A DNA stretch of 26,469 bases. Source: a virus. The notes beneath the pieces are model-generated. The model ran no database searches. It was given only the letters and a program-made list of their open reading frames with translations, and was not told the DNA's origin. Position 1 is the first letter of the stretch. Each line of letters opens with the position of its first letter. Both the position numbers and the translations under genes were made by a program. Below are positions 15,882 to 24,551 of this stretch, in pieces. The stretch spans positions 1-26,469 of IMG/VR virus record IMGVR_UViG_3300001533_000229, one strand, 5' to 3'.

Positions 15882-16910
15882 TTAAATTCTAGTCTGAGCA
15901 AGCCCAGTCAGCTTAGCATGCATTTTCTCATGGCTATAATCCAGTCCCATATGCCCAACAAACTGCCCTTTGTAAGCAGCACCAGTCTTAGCAAGGTCTT
16001 CATATACCAGAAGTCCAGCATTTCCTTGGTCAGTGACAACTTCATTAAACACAGGTTTACATGCAGCCATAGATGCAATCAGGATAGTATCCGTAGAAGC
16101 ATCAGAGACATTAACCATAGGCTCAACAATAACACCAATAGGACCAAAGTCAGTATAAATCAGCTGAATATCTACCCCACCAATATTCCAAGACTCTGGC
16201 TGGTTGCCGTAAATCTTAGAAATATTCTGTTTCTGCTTTGAAGGCACAAACATGATAGGCATAGCATTAAACGCCTGATTAGACGTACTATCCGAAAGAT
16301 TACCAAACACTTCCTGCAACAGCGCTTCAGAAAGCTCAGCGCCACTTGCAGCCACAGCATTAGTAGTAACAGCAGTGATAACACCACGAGACTTGGAAGC
16401 AGTATCAGAATCAGTAGACTGTGCGAATGCTCCGTTAAGACTTGTGTAGTTGTAGTCACGTGCAAGTTTGGTCATCACGTATGCTTTGTTTCGGCTAATA
16501 GCATCCTGAATAGGGTCGCCCTCAGATGCCCAATAACCAACTCCATCCTCAACAATACCAGTAGCCATACGAGCCTCAGTAGACAGCTTCTTGTATGTCA
16601 CGTTTACACTTTCCTGATAGATACCACAAGCATTTCTTGCCTGACTATCAATAGGCGATACTGCTGTAGGAGCCGAGCCCGATGCATTTTCAGTAATATC
16701 CGGCTGTGCTGCGGTTGGGAATGTATACTCATTCACCATTGCAAAATCAAAATCAGGGACAACTCGCATATTATCTGCGTTCAACCCACCCATGAGAGTG
16801 AGAAAGGGAGTTCCTGTACCATTTTGTCCTGGTACAGATGCTGCTGTCCAAAGACGCCCTTCATATCTAAGACTATTCCAATAAGTAGCCGTTCCACTTA
16901 CATTTGCCAT
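15882..16910 (-). CDS. Major capsid protein (SU10 / DUF5309-like)
   Basis: 342 residues with no leader protease domain. Segments suggesting the SU10-type HK97-fold capsid family: VSPIDSQARNACGIYQESVNVTYK (about 84-107, here only described by its ends), TEARMATGIVEDGVGYWASE, a spine-helix-like AISRNKAYVMTKLARDYNYT, and an A-domain region IMFVPSKQKQNISKIYG with DFGPIGVIVEPM. Start ATG 16910 with GGAGGAAT upstream. It follows the scaffold and precedes the decoration protein. No prohead protease gene is visible, so maturation probably relies on scaffold exit rather than cleavage. Confidence 0.88.
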   Translation of the reverse strand: MANVSGTATYWNSLRYEGRLWTAASVPGQNGTGTPFLTLMGGLNADNMRVVPDFDFAMVNEYTFPTAAQPDITENASGSAPTAVSPIDSQARNACGIYQESVNVTYKKLSTEARMATGIVEDGVGYWASEGDPIQDAISRNKAYVMTKLARDYNYTSLNGAFAQSTDSDTASKSRGVITAVTTNAVAASGAELSEALLQEVFGNLSDSTSNQAFNAMPIMFVPSKQKQNISKIYGNQPESWNIGGVDIQLIYTDFGPIGVIVEPMVNVSDASTDTILIASMAACKPVFNEVVTDQGNAGLLVYEDLAKTGAAYKGQFVGHMGLDYSHEKMHAKLTGLAQTRI

Positions 16911-16943
16911 AAAAATTCCTCCATCAAATTAAATCAATATTTT

Positions 16944-17798
16944 TTATTCTGTAGATTTAAGTTGATCATTGAGACGCATCCATTCGTTGAGTGGTGTATT
17001 AGGGTCTTGTAGTTTCTGTATAACTTGCGCCTTTGCGTCTGCCGGCTGAGCATTTGCTCCACCAACCGCCCCACCACCAGAATTATCTGATGCTTTAAGG
17101 TAGCGCTGGTTATCTGCCGCCCAAGAATCCCAGAATTTAGTACCATCAACAGTTGTCTCATTGTCAACTCGAAAATCAACCTTATAGTTGCCGTTTTTAT
17201 CTTCTGCAATCTCAGCTCTGCTCAAATTTGCCTGTATAATCAGCGCTCTGTCCTCAGGATTAACACCGACTCTATCCAATTGTTCAGAAAGGGCTTCCTT
17301 TCTTAATTTAGTAAAGAACATATCCTTGAACTTTGTTGTTTCTTTGGTAAGCCCTTCATTTGCTTCTGTCAACTCTTTAGTTTTAGAAGTAAGCATACCA
17401 TCATACTCTGCTTTCAGATTAGCCATAGCAGCTTCATGTTTGGCATTAATCCCATCAATATCAACATTTCCATCTTTCAAGACAGTCTTCAGTTCATCAC
17501 GCTCTTTCACTAATGCATTATAGTCATTTTTGTGTTTTTCGTCAATAGAGCTTATTTTTTCATCCGTATTTGCCTTAAATGCTTCAAATTCTTCACTAAG
17601 TGTCAATTTCTCCTGCTTAAGAGCATCTCTGTTCTTAAGAATCCCATCGTTAGCCTTGTAGAAATCGTCTGTAAACGAATCATAGTCCAGCTTTTTTGCG
17701 TCTTCTGGCAGTTGTGCGTTCACTGCATCATAAACTTCCTTCTGTTTTAATAGAAACTTCTGTACTGACTTCACGTCAGCTAAATCGTACTTGCTCAT
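16944..17798 (-). CDS. Capsid scaffold protein
   Basis: 284 residues. A short N-terminal helix pair is followed by a long charged coiled coil (about 60-165), then a domain with KLRKEALSEQLDRVGVNPED, a Gly-rich hinge (SGGGAVGGANAQ), and a C-terminal basic-polar helix (EWMRLNDQLK). This order, coiled coil then a small C-terminal capsid-binding helix, is typical of scaffolds placed directly before the major capsid gene. Starts at ATG 17798 with GGAGG seven bases upstream; that ribosome site is buried in a hairpin (17801-17817). Known: scaffolds fill the procapsid and are later released. Confidence 0.85.
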   Translation of the reverse strand: MSKYDLADVKSVQKFLLKQKEVYDAVNAQLPEDAKKLDYDSFTDDFYKANDGILKNRDALKQEKLTLSEEFEAFKANTDEKISSIDEKHKNDYNALVKERDELKTVLKDGNVDIDGINAKHEAAMANLKAEYDGMLTSKTKELTEANEGLTKETTKFKDMFFTKLRKEALSEQLDRVGVNPEDRALIIQANLSRAEIAEDKNGNYKVDFRVDNETTVDGTKFWDSWAADNQRYLKASDNSGGGAVGGANAQPADAKAQVIQKLQDPNTPLNEWMRLNDQLKSTE

Positions 17799-17800
17799 GT

Positions 17801-17817
17801 ATAAACCTCCGGTTTAT
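17801..17817 (-). promoter_or_regulatory. Hairpin sequestering scaffold ribosome-binding site
   Basis: Minus strand ATAAACC-GGA-GGTTTAT: a perfect 7-bp stem with a 3-base loop. The ribosome site GGAGG (17806-17810) is half in the loop and half in the stem, seven bases before the scaffold ATG. A ribosome stopping at the upstream small gene (stop 17821-17823) would open it, so coupling or protein-mediated repression is likely. Confidence 0.6.
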
Positions 17818-17820
17818 GTG

Positions 17821-17973
17821 TTATTTATTTGCTTTATAGCCTGAAGCATAAGCAGCTCTGCCTTGCTTTTCGGCTTTAGCTTTAGCTCTTTTTCTTGAAG
17901 AAGCATTACCTGCTGTATAAGTGTAGCATGTCCCAGATTCACCCCACTTATATTCCAGTTTATTCCCCTTCAC
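17821..17973 (-). CDS. Small basic protein between portal and scaffold (50 aa)
   Basis: A 50-codon gene from GTG 17973, overlapping the portal end by 14 bases. Sequence begins MKGNKLEYKWGESGTCYTYT and continues into a Lys/Arg/Ala-rich helix (SSRKRAKAKAEKQGRAAYAS) ending GYKANK. Support: protein-like composition, one Cys in a conserved-looking context, a fitting place, and a ribosome-site hairpin directly after its stop. Small basic proteins of this form ('...AKxxAxxQGxAxxASGY') occur beside head genes in other phages, but I know no function. It may bind packaged DNA or the portal. Confidence 0.65.
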   Translation of the reverse strand: MKGNKLEYKWGESGTCYTYTAGNASSRKRAKAKAEKQGRAAYASGYKANK

Positions 17974-19588
17974 GCATCTCTGTGCTGGCATCCTGTGCCT
18001 CCGTAACCGTTCCCTTTGACTTTTTAAGGTCGACCAACTTCTCTTCTCTGTCTAATATAGCATTTACTCTAGTTTTCTCCAAGTAAGTGACTTTACTATC
18101 CTTTCCAATTAATGTACCTTCACGTGTACTATTAATTAATTCCAGTTCTTCAGTAGCTGTTCTGGTACTAGGCAGTAATTCTCCACGCTGTAATGCCCAG
18201 ATGTATGACTCATAGCTGATACCACCACGTTCAAGTTCATTACCAAGGGCTATGACCATGTTCGCTTCCATAGCGGTCGGTGTAAAGTCTTTTGTTATAT
18301 CTACAGTAATATCTCTCATAGAAACACCAGTGCCTTTCCAATTCAATATGAAAAACAATGTACGTTCTACAGCAAGTCCTATGGTAGTAGCTATATCAGC
18401 TAAAATACCCTGTTCACCTGCTCTATGTATCATAGCTGCTTCTCCAGACTCAACTTTACTAGCAGTATTTGCTAAGATTTTAGCACCTAATATAGCCATT
18501 AAATCTTCTTTCGCTTTTAATGCATTAGCTATATCTTCAAGTCCTTTCCCCTCATACTCTAAATACTTTGCAGTACCACCCTGAGCTATGAGGATAGCCT
18601 GTGAGCTTCCTATAGAAATATTATCTATATCTTCAGGAATACCAGAGAACACAGCTGTAGGACTGGCTGTCCATGCAATAGCTTTTTCAAAGAAAGCAGT
18701 ATCACGATAATGCGCTAAATTCACATTAATCAAATCGTCAATAATAGATTTAGATAATTCCCATGTGGCACCCTGTGCAGTGATAGGAATAAAAGGAATT
18801 TCCCTCATCTTTTTACCATCATGCTTAGGATATATAATATCTTGTACAACATTATACGTTTGCTTGATATTACCTTTTACAATCTGTGTAGGTACAATAA
18901 TGACTTGTCTATAATAACCTTCATCATCTAACTCTAATACTCTATAGGTAACCTGTTTTTGTGGTGTGTATACAGCAGTATGTACATAATTAATCTCACG
19001 TAATACTACAAGACTAGTCACTATTTTATTATTGACTCTACTTTCTTCCCAGTTCAATATATTCTCTGCTGAATATGTAGTAGCATATGGCGCTAAATTC
19101 AATGCAGCAACATCTGCTCGTGAACGTAGTTTTGTGTCTACTCTAGGAAAGTCAATAAAAATACCTACTCTATTTGTGGTAATAATCTCAACCTCAAGCT
19201 GTTCTATGAATGTGTAGATAGATTCACCTTTGATAGTGAACTTATCTAGAATAGTTCTGTCAGCCTCAGGAACACTGATAGAAGGTAGTTTTCTATTTAA
19301 CAGCCCTCGATAAGCGTCTACTGTCCTGCCGGTTGCATTATACAACATAGCATAATTCACAAAGGCATTATAGTCTGCATTACCTTCTGCTGTGTTGGTG
19401 TGTCCACCAAGCCGTGTAAGATACAACTCACGTTTTGCTTTAGATTTTAGCTGGGATTCCCCTGCTATCACATCTCTAGCCTTTACCCATAATGGAGCAT
19501 ACTTTTCATACAAAGGATGTACATACTCAATGCCATTTATATAGTCTTGTCCATTAGGAGCGACTTCTGCATAATTTGTAATCGCCAT
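17960..19588 (-). CDS. Portal protein (DUF4055-like)
   Basis: 542 residues. N-terminal part has YVHPLYEKYAPLWVKARDVI and GESQLKSKAKRELYLTRLGG, then a stretch ending YNATGRTVDAYRGLLNRKLP, the standard opening of the DUF4055 portal family; residues about 275-300 give LSKSIIDDLINVNLAHYRDT and about 390-400 the region VESGEAAMIHRAGEQGILAD, where portals have a conserved Glu/Arg helix. The C-terminus is charged. Start ATG 19588 is three bases past the TerL stop. Known: forms the dodecameric DNA gate at one capsid vertex and the base for terminase and connector. Confidence 0.9.
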   Translation of the reverse strand: MAITNYAEVAPNGQDYINGIEYVHPLYEKYAPLWVKARDVIAGESQLKSKAKRELYLTRLGGHTNTAEGNADYNAFVNYAMLYNATGRTVDAYRGLLNRKLPSISVPEADRTILDKFTIKGESIYTFIEQLEVEIITTNRVGIFIDFPRVDTKLRSRADVAALNLAPYATTYSAENILNWEESRVNNKIVTSLVVLREINYVHTAVYTPQKQVTYRVLELDDEGYYRQVIIVPTQIVKGNIKQTYNVVQDIIYPKHDGKKMREIPFIPITAQGATWELSKSIIDDLINVNLAHYRDTAFFEKAIAWTASPTAVFSGIPEDIDNISIGSSQAILIAQGGTAKYLEYEGKGLEDIANALKAKEDLMAILGAKILANTASKVESGEAAMIHRAGEQGILADIATTIGLAVERTLFFILNWKGTGVSMRDITVDITKDFTPTAMEANMVIALGNELERGGISYESYIWALQRGELLPSTRTATEELELINSTREGTLIGKDSKVTYLEKTRVNAILDREEKLVDLKKSKGTVTEAQDASTEMREGE

Positions 19589-19591
19589 ATA

Positions 19592-22096
19592 TTATCCCAA
19601 CCTTGTTTTTATACGTTTTGTAGCCTGTCTTTTATGAGTTAAACGATATTTAATCTCATCCATAATATGGTCTTCTTGACCTTTAGAAATTTCTTCTATA
19701 TTAGCTTTATCACGTTCTATGATAGGTAAAACCCTACCAACATGTACACAAGTATTAAAAAAGAAAAGACAAGGTGTACCAGTATCTATATTAGGATATT
19801 TTAAACTATTTTTCAAGTGAGACCTAACTTGTGCCCATCCACGTAAATTTGCCCCTTGTGTCTTATCTGAACGTGTGAAAATATCAAACAATCTATATGA
19901 AGCTTTTCCATAATATCCAGCATTTATCTCATGAGCTATACTAGAGAACATACTATCTATTTTAGGGTTACTATTCCATATTTGATTATCAGCTGGACCG
20001 GGGTGTACACGTCCAACTGTCTTAAAGACGGGGTCTTCTAATTCTTTCTGTTTGATACCTTCCCCTATCTCATAACCTGTTAATCCTAAACCTGTGTCTT
20101 CTTCACCAGTCCAGCCATACCACTCAGCTATTCTGAAAATAGTACCAGCAGGATATGTGATAGTCTCACCTTTTTTTGTTGTAATCTCAGTACCATCACT
20201 TTCAGCATACCAACCTACAGAAAACGGCACAGCAGACCCCCAGTCAAACGCTCTATCAACATACCATGACTCTGGAATCTCAAACGGCTCAATCATATGT
20301 GTAGAGGCATCCCATACGTCATCAAACATACCACCAGCAACAGCGTCCCAATCACCTTCCAACAGCATACGAGCAGTAGCTTCATTACCTACTGCCATGA
20401 CACGCCCTTCATACTCTTCTCTGTCAATCGTAGGATTATCATCTAATGTAGCTGGAATGAACTGACGAAGCATGCCCCCTTTATTTTTAGGCATCTGCAC
20501 AATACTTAAAGGTGGGACTATCTTTACAAATTCTCTACGCAAAAAATTATGACTTATGCCACCGGGATTTGTTCCTAATAATATTCTAGGAAAAAACTTC
20601 TTACCCCACTTTTCTGCAAATGCTTTGGGGGGTTCCCACGAAGTAGGCAGACGTACACGTGTACGTAAAAACTCGTATTTCGCTTTAGAAAAGTGGGTAG
20701 CCTCGTCAATCATCAACACACCCATCTCAGCACCCTGATATTTATACATATCTTTTTCATATTGACAATGACATAAATGTATAATAGACCCATTCATAAA
20801 GCTATTATTAGCCCCATTTCTAAACTGTATCTGATAGGCTGTGTTATTTATCTTTACAAAACCACTATTAACAGCAGCACTAAGTAGCTCATGAAAAGCC
20901 CCCGGACCAATCATATGGTTATCTTCAAGTTCTTTTCTAGTTAAACGAAATAAATATATCTGTAACCCCGGACATTCCATAGCCCATATAATAGCTGCAA
21001 CACGCATCAAGAAGCTATTATGTGTAGGGATTAAATGCTCCCCTGCTAAATATAAATGATTAGGGCTATCAACCTGTATACACTGCTTGGGTACATCAGG
21101 GATTTTCTCAACATTTATTATAGTATAATGTACATGCATTTTCATTATTGCATTACGCTTAACTTTTTCATAACGAGCTAACTTAAAAGATGTACGTGAT
21201 AAAGGCATTTTAGGGTAGAATCGTACCCTAAAATTTGTATCATTTTTATTACTTACATAGTCAAAATTAGCTACTTGTGAATAATGCCCTAAACTAATAA
21301 CAAGGAAATTTATATCACTAGCTAATTCATATGTCTTGAACTGTATTTCTGTTTGGCTGTTTACATATATAGAACCTACAATATCAAGGAAACCCTGCAA
21401 AAGTGCTATACGTTGTTCTACATCCCCATATAAATAATTAAATGGAATATGTTTATTATCATCACTAACGCCTACTTTGTCTAACAACGCTTTCATTTCA
21501 GCAGGATTAGTATATCTACCACCTTCATATTCTGTTAATTGCCACGTACTGCCCTTACTGACACTTTGCTGTTTTAATATATTACACTTTTTATCATATA
21601 AAAAACCACCAGCTAACCACATACCAAACATATAAGCTGGCATTGGTTGTTCTTTAGTAGGAAATTGCAAAGGTTTAGTAGCATATATGTAATGATTAGC
21701 ACGCTTGTCTGCTTCAACACGCAATGTGCGCCCAATTTCTTCAGTAGTATGTACTTTATGTACTCCTGTCCTATTCCTTCTATCTTTACCGGATATCGTA
21801 GCCCATTCATGTCTACCATCACAAACTAAAGATATATTATGTAAGAACGACACTTTGTAGGTGTTATCATACACAATATCACTTTTAGCTAAAACATTAC
21901 ATGGTTTTCCATTTTCATCAAATACTTGGTCACCAACTTCAAGCGTCTCCATGGTTTTCCACCCAGTAGTAGTGAGCATGGGAGTATCCAATGCTAATGC
22001 CTTACCACCACCAACAGCCCCTCCATATAATACTTCATTAGCAGGGGTAGTCAGTGCTTCTAGTTGCTTGGGATGTAAATGTATATCTAATGCCAT
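19592..22096 (-). CDS. terL: Terminase large subunit with intein
   Basis: 834-residue precursor: 506 residues of terminase plus a 328-residue intein at residues 33-360. The Walker A motif GGAVGGGK-S is split exactly between Lys32 and Ser361; without splicing the ATPase cannot form. Walker B is MGVLMIDEATHF (about 458-469). The RNase H-like nuclease domain has DRAFDWGSAVPFS (Asp618), ADNQIWN (Asp703) and a C-terminal DHIMDEIKYRLT block. Known: the large subunit pumps DNA into the procapsid and cuts it. It lies between TerS and portal. Activity must wait for protein splicing, which may delay packaging after synthesis. Confidence 0.93.
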   Translation of the reverse strand: MALDIHLHPKQLEALTTPANEVLYGGAVGGGKALALDTPMLTTTGWKTMETLEVGDQVFDENGKPCNVLAKSDIVYDNTYKVSFLHNISLVCDGRHEWATISGKDRRNRTGVHKVHTTEEIGRTLRVEADKRANHYIYATKPLQFPTKEQPMPAYMFGMWLAGGFLYDKKCNILKQQSVSKGSTWQLTEYEGGRYTNPAEMKALLDKVGVSDDNKHIPFNYLYGDVEQRIALLQGFLDIVGSIYVNSQTEIQFKTYELASDINFLVISLGHYSQVANFDYVSNKNDTNFRVRFYPKMPLSRTSFKLARYEKVKRNAIMKMHVHYTIINVEKIPDVPKQCIQVDSPNHLYLAGEHLIPTHNSFLMRVAAIIWAMECPGLQIYLFRLTRKELEDNHMIGPGAFHELLSAAVNSGFVKINNTAYQIQFRNGANNSFMNGSIIHLCHCQYEKDMYKYQGAEMGVLMIDEATHFSKAKYEFLRTRVRLPTSWEPPKAFAEKWGKKFFPRILLGTNPGGISHNFLRREFVKIVPPLSIVQMPKNKGGMLRQFIPATLDDNPTIDREEYEGRVMAVGNEATARMLLEGDWDAVAGGMFDDVWDASTHMIEPFEIPESWYVDRAFDWGSAVPFSVGWYAESDGTEITTKKGETITYPAGTIFRIAEWYGWTGEEDTGLGLTGYEIGEGIKQKELEDPVFKTVGRVHPGPADNQIWNSNPKIDSMFSSIAHEINAGYYGKASYRLFDIFTRSDKTQGANLRGWAQVRSHLKNSLKYPNIDTGTPCLFFFNTCVHVGRVLPIIERDKANIEEISKGQEDHIMDEIKYRLTHKRQATKRIKTRLG
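21017..22000 (-). other. Class 3 intein with inactivated LAGLIDADG endonuclease
   Basis: 328 residues inside TerL, starting at Ala33 (ALALDTPMLTTTGW) and ending LIPTHN-Ser. The first residue is Ala rather than Cys/Ser, and the class 3 triplet is present: Trp98 after the block B His (GRHEW), Cys339 in block F (QCIQVDSPNHLYLAG), Thr358 in block G (PTHN). The middle holds two LAGLIDADG-like motifs, MFGMWLAGGF (about 156-165) and LLQGFLDIVGS (about 232-242). In both, the residue where the catalytic Asp should precede Gly is replaced (Gly163, Val240). So splicing looks intact but homing activity looks lost. Boundaries are set by the restored Walker A. Confidence 0.9.
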
Positions 22097-22106
22097 TATA
22101 TTATTC

Positions 22107-22700
22107 CTATATTAATTTCGGTGCTACATACTCCATAATCTTTGGTTCTTTTTTCTTTTGATTTGTTATGTCAATCTTCACAACAAAGCCAGCTTCAGTT
22201 TTGTCTGTATCATCATGAACCAAACCTACAAAATTAGAAAGTTCTTTTAGTGCTTTATTTCTATCAGCAAATTGAATCTCAACCCAGCGATAATCCTGAT
22301 TCTTTGTATGTACATACGGCTTAACACCATCAATAACAACTGCTTTTGTGCCTAACACTTCTTTATAATTGGAGATGTCAAATCTAGGCTCTCCCTCTTC
22401 TGTTATGATATCAAACACATTGTAGAAAGCACGTTGCCATAATACATCAATAATCATTGATTTAAGTTTTCCAACCTTATCACCTAGGACAGCCTTTACA
22501 AATTCCTCTACCGCTTTATTGATAGTATCTTTTTTCATAAACTTTGCTGGAGTTTTAGCACCTACAGCTTTTGAGGCTAAAGTCGCATTGAATCCATTAG
22601 AGCAATATTCAGACACAAATAACTGTTCCTGTGGTGATAGTTTTTGAAAATATTCTGATTCATTCTGTAATCTATTTATCGTACCTTCATTATCAATCAT
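22107..22700 (-). CDS. terS: Terminase small subunit
   Basis: 197 residues. The N-terminal part LSPQEQLFVSEYCSNGFNAT followed by ASKAVGAKTPAKFMKKDTIN is the 'L-T-x-x-Q-x-x-F-x-x-x-Y-x-x-x-x-N-A-T-x-A-A' helix-turn-helix of the Terminase_2 family; a helical oligomerisation part follows and the rest (about 120-197) is beta-rich with a charged tail. ATG 22700 overlaps the upstream gene by four bases (ATGA). Known: recognises the packaging site and feeds DNA to TerL. A packaging site is often within or near this gene, but I cannot point to one by eye. Confidence 0.85.
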   Translation of the reverse strand: MIDNEGTINRLQNESEYFQKLSPQEQLFVSEYCSNGFNATLASKAVGAKTPAKFMKKDTINKAVEEFVKAVLGDKVGKLKSMIIDVLWQRAFYNVFDIITEEGEPRFDISNYKEVLGTKAVVIDGVKPYVHTKNQDYRWVEIQFADRNKALKELSNFVGLVHDDTDKTEAGFVVKIDITNQKKKEPKIMEYVAPKLI

Positions 22701-22966
22701 TTCTCTAGCCTTTTGTACGTGAGGACATCAACAGTAGTACCTGCATCTGTCATAGCATACGCTGTTGTGTTAAAATACACATACGTATAACTATCATCTT
22801 CAAAATACATGGTAATACGTGTATAAGGATTTTTACCACCTGAATATACATCACCATTTAGCATAGCCATCCCATCAGGACAATTAGCCACTCTATATCT
22901 TAACACATTCTCGTATGTTTCTTCTGAATACAATCCATCAAATTCGCCTACAACTTTTACTAACAT
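22697..22966 (-). CDS. Hypothetical 89-aa protein, first gene of the packaging operon
   Basis: 89 residues with alternating strand-like segments (MLVKVVGEFDGLYSEETYEN, then VYSGGKNPYTRITMYFEDD and a YVYFNTTAYAMTD stretch); a small beta-rich fold seems likely. Not recognised. It is the first gene behind the best promoter in the window (22999-23027), has AGGAG about nine bases before its ATG and overlaps TerS by four bases. Its place beside TerS suggests a packaging or regulatory part, but this is inference only. Confidence 0.7.
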   Translation of the reverse strand: MLVKVVGEFDGLYSEETYENVLRYRVANCPDGMAMLNGDVYSGGKNPYTRITMYFEDDSYTYVYFNTTAYAMTDAGTTVDVLTYKRLEK

Positions 22967-22998
22967 ACATTATATCTCCTATATTTAATTCTAATTAC

Positions 22999-23027
22999 AT
23001 TATGCACAACAAATTGTGTTTAGTCAA
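22999..23027 (-). promoter_or_regulatory. Sigma70-type promoter with operator-like dyad
   Basis: Minus strand: -35 TTGACT (23027-23022, 5 of 6 to consensus), 17-base spacer, -10 CATAAT (23004-22999, 5 of 6). The spacer holds a perfect dyad CACAA-TTTG-TTGTG (23005-23018). The -35 overlaps the final codons of the metallophosphoesterase gene. Predicted start near 22992 gives a roughly 25-base leader to the 89-residue gene. Confidence 0.65.
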
Positions 23028-24261
23028 TAGAGGTGAAATCAGGTGTGTAATATGTGATACTATACAGTCCCTGTGTTTTATGCCAAGCAAACGCCTGTGC
23101 CCTTCTATTCCCTCTATATGCACCTTCTATTTCCCACAAACTATCTTGTGCCAAACTTGGCACCGTTCTAATAATCACACTACCAAAATCTTCTACCACT
23201 TTTTCTTGGTGTGTGTGCCCACAATGAAACTCTACATTAGTACATGCAGAAAGATGCTCACGCATCTCAATCTGATATACAGATTTAAGACGTTTATAAT
23301 CTTCTTTCCCATGGGTAAACCCAATCAAATTTATCCCATATACAAAATATTTCCTAGGCATCGGGCTATTATCTATATGTACTGTGTTAATTGTCCTGTA
23401 CTGAGCCACTAATACGCACCCTAAGGCGTACATACGCTGTTTATCATGATTCCCCGATACTATCTTCACCTCTACAGCAACTTCAGTACTTCGCCAAAAC
23501 TCAATAGCATCCACTGCAGTCTTAATAGCCATATCAAAACTATCCATATACGTAGATTCTTCTAGTTGTCCCGTGCCATGGGTAGTAGACTGTGTGGTGT
23601 TATCTACATTCATGAAATCACTACCAATCATCAATATAACAGTATCAATATTCATATGCTTATGTCTATCATGAAAATACCGCTGTGCATCTATATACAC
23701 ATCATGCGCCAATTCCATAGTATATGTCTTATGCATATTCTGTGATACCAATCTACCTAGGTGAAGGTCAGGAATATTCACCTCTAACGTCACATCCCCA
23801 ATAGTTGCTGTATATTCTGGTAATGTTTTACACGTATAAGTGTCTGCATGTTTTTTCAAAGCCTTCGCAAACAACTCAGGAGTAATCCCACTGATTTTAC
23901 GCCATTCTACCTTAAACTGCCATGACACAAAATCAGCAGAAGTGTTCCATTGATTCGTTACTATTTTTGCAGCTTCCCATACATCAAGGTCTATGTCACA
24001 AAATGTAGCAAGTTCTTCTGTAGATGCAAACTTTTTCGTAGATATGATAGTCTGGTTGATAGTATCTTTAGTTCGTATATCCAATTCTATCCTGTCTTGC
24101 TTACCACTGTAATTTCTATTATTACGCTTCTGTAATTCCCTGTCATAACGTTTTATCGTCTGTGCTGATACATTATGCATAGTACATGCACGTTCTATTC
24201 CTAGCGTATTTGCTGTAGTGATAACTTCTTCCAATCGTCTTATCGGTATATCTTTTAACAC
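23020..24261 (-). CDS. HTH-metallophosphoesterase
   Basis: 413 residues. Residues 8-45 form a helix-turn-helix (RRLEEVITTANTLGIERACT then VSAQTIKRYDRELQKR). From residue about 155 comes a calcineurin-like phosphoesterase: DLHLG (165-169), GSDFMNVDN (213-221, equivalent to GDxxD/N), SGNHD (269-273), THGKED (316-321) and GHTHQE (348-353), all metal ligands in place. Residues 50-150 are an unassigned linker domain. Known: such HTH-phosphoesterases occur in phages near the terminase and may act as DNA-binding nucleases or phosphatases, but their substrate is not settled. Followed at once by the late promoter. Confidence 0.82.
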   Translation of the reverse strand: MLKDIPIRRLEEVITTANTLGIERACTMHNVSAQTIKRYDRELQKRNNRNYSGKQDRIELDIRTKDTINQTIISTKKFASTEELATFCDIDLDVWEAAKIVTNQWNTSADFVSWQFKVEWRKISGITPELFAKALKKHADTYTCKTLPEYTATIGDVTLEVNIPDLHLGRLVSQNMHKTYTMELAHDVYIDAQRYFHDRHKHMNIDTVILMIGSDFMNVDNTTQSTTHGTGQLEESTYMDSFDMAIKTAVDAIEFWRSTEVAVEVKIVSGNHDKQRMYALGCVLVAQYRTINTVHIDNSPMPRKYFVYGINLIGFTHGKEDYKRLKSVYQIEMREHLSACTNVEFHCGHTHQEKVVEDFGSVIIRTVPSLAQDSLWEIEGAYRGNRRAQAFAWHKTQGLYSITYYTPDFTSID

Positions 24262-24263
24262 AG

Positions 24264-24551
24264 TTAATCCTTAATAATTAATTTTCTTGCTTCTTTAGCT
24301 GCATACTGTACAGGTTCTCCATTTCGTATATACATAAAATACACCTCTGCAATAGGAAATTCCAACCTATGCACAGAAAATGGAATATCTAACATAATCC
24401 TACCATAATACGAAGTCAGAGAAATCCACTGTAAAAAATCTAAATAGTGTATATGCTTAGCCTCAACCTCTTTAATCAATTGAGAGGATACACAGCAATA
24501 CCTAGCCACTTCACTCACACTATGCTGTTTTCTTTGTCTAATGCTATCCAT
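24264..24551 (-). CDS. Small HTH-like protein
   Basis: 95 residues. N-terminal SVSEVARYCCVSSQLIKEVE (11-30) is compatible with a helix-turn-helix; the rest is aromatic-rich and mixed. The ATG at 24551 has GGAG seven bases upstream and lies 37 bases inside the end of the nuclease gene, so this is a real overlap rather than an ORF artefact. Two bases separate its stop from the phosphoesterase start. Could be a regulator or a partner of the neighbouring nuclease; not recognised as a known family. Confidence 0.65.
   Translation of the reverse strand: MDSIRQRKQHSVSEVARYCCVSSQLIKEVEAKHIHYLDFLQWISLTSYYGRIMLDIPFSVHRLEFPIAEVYFMYIRNGEPVQYAAKEARKLIIKD

Noticed and set aside
21017-22000. Active homing endonuclease
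   Set aside because: Both motif positions that should hold a catalytic acid before Gly carry Gly or Val instead.
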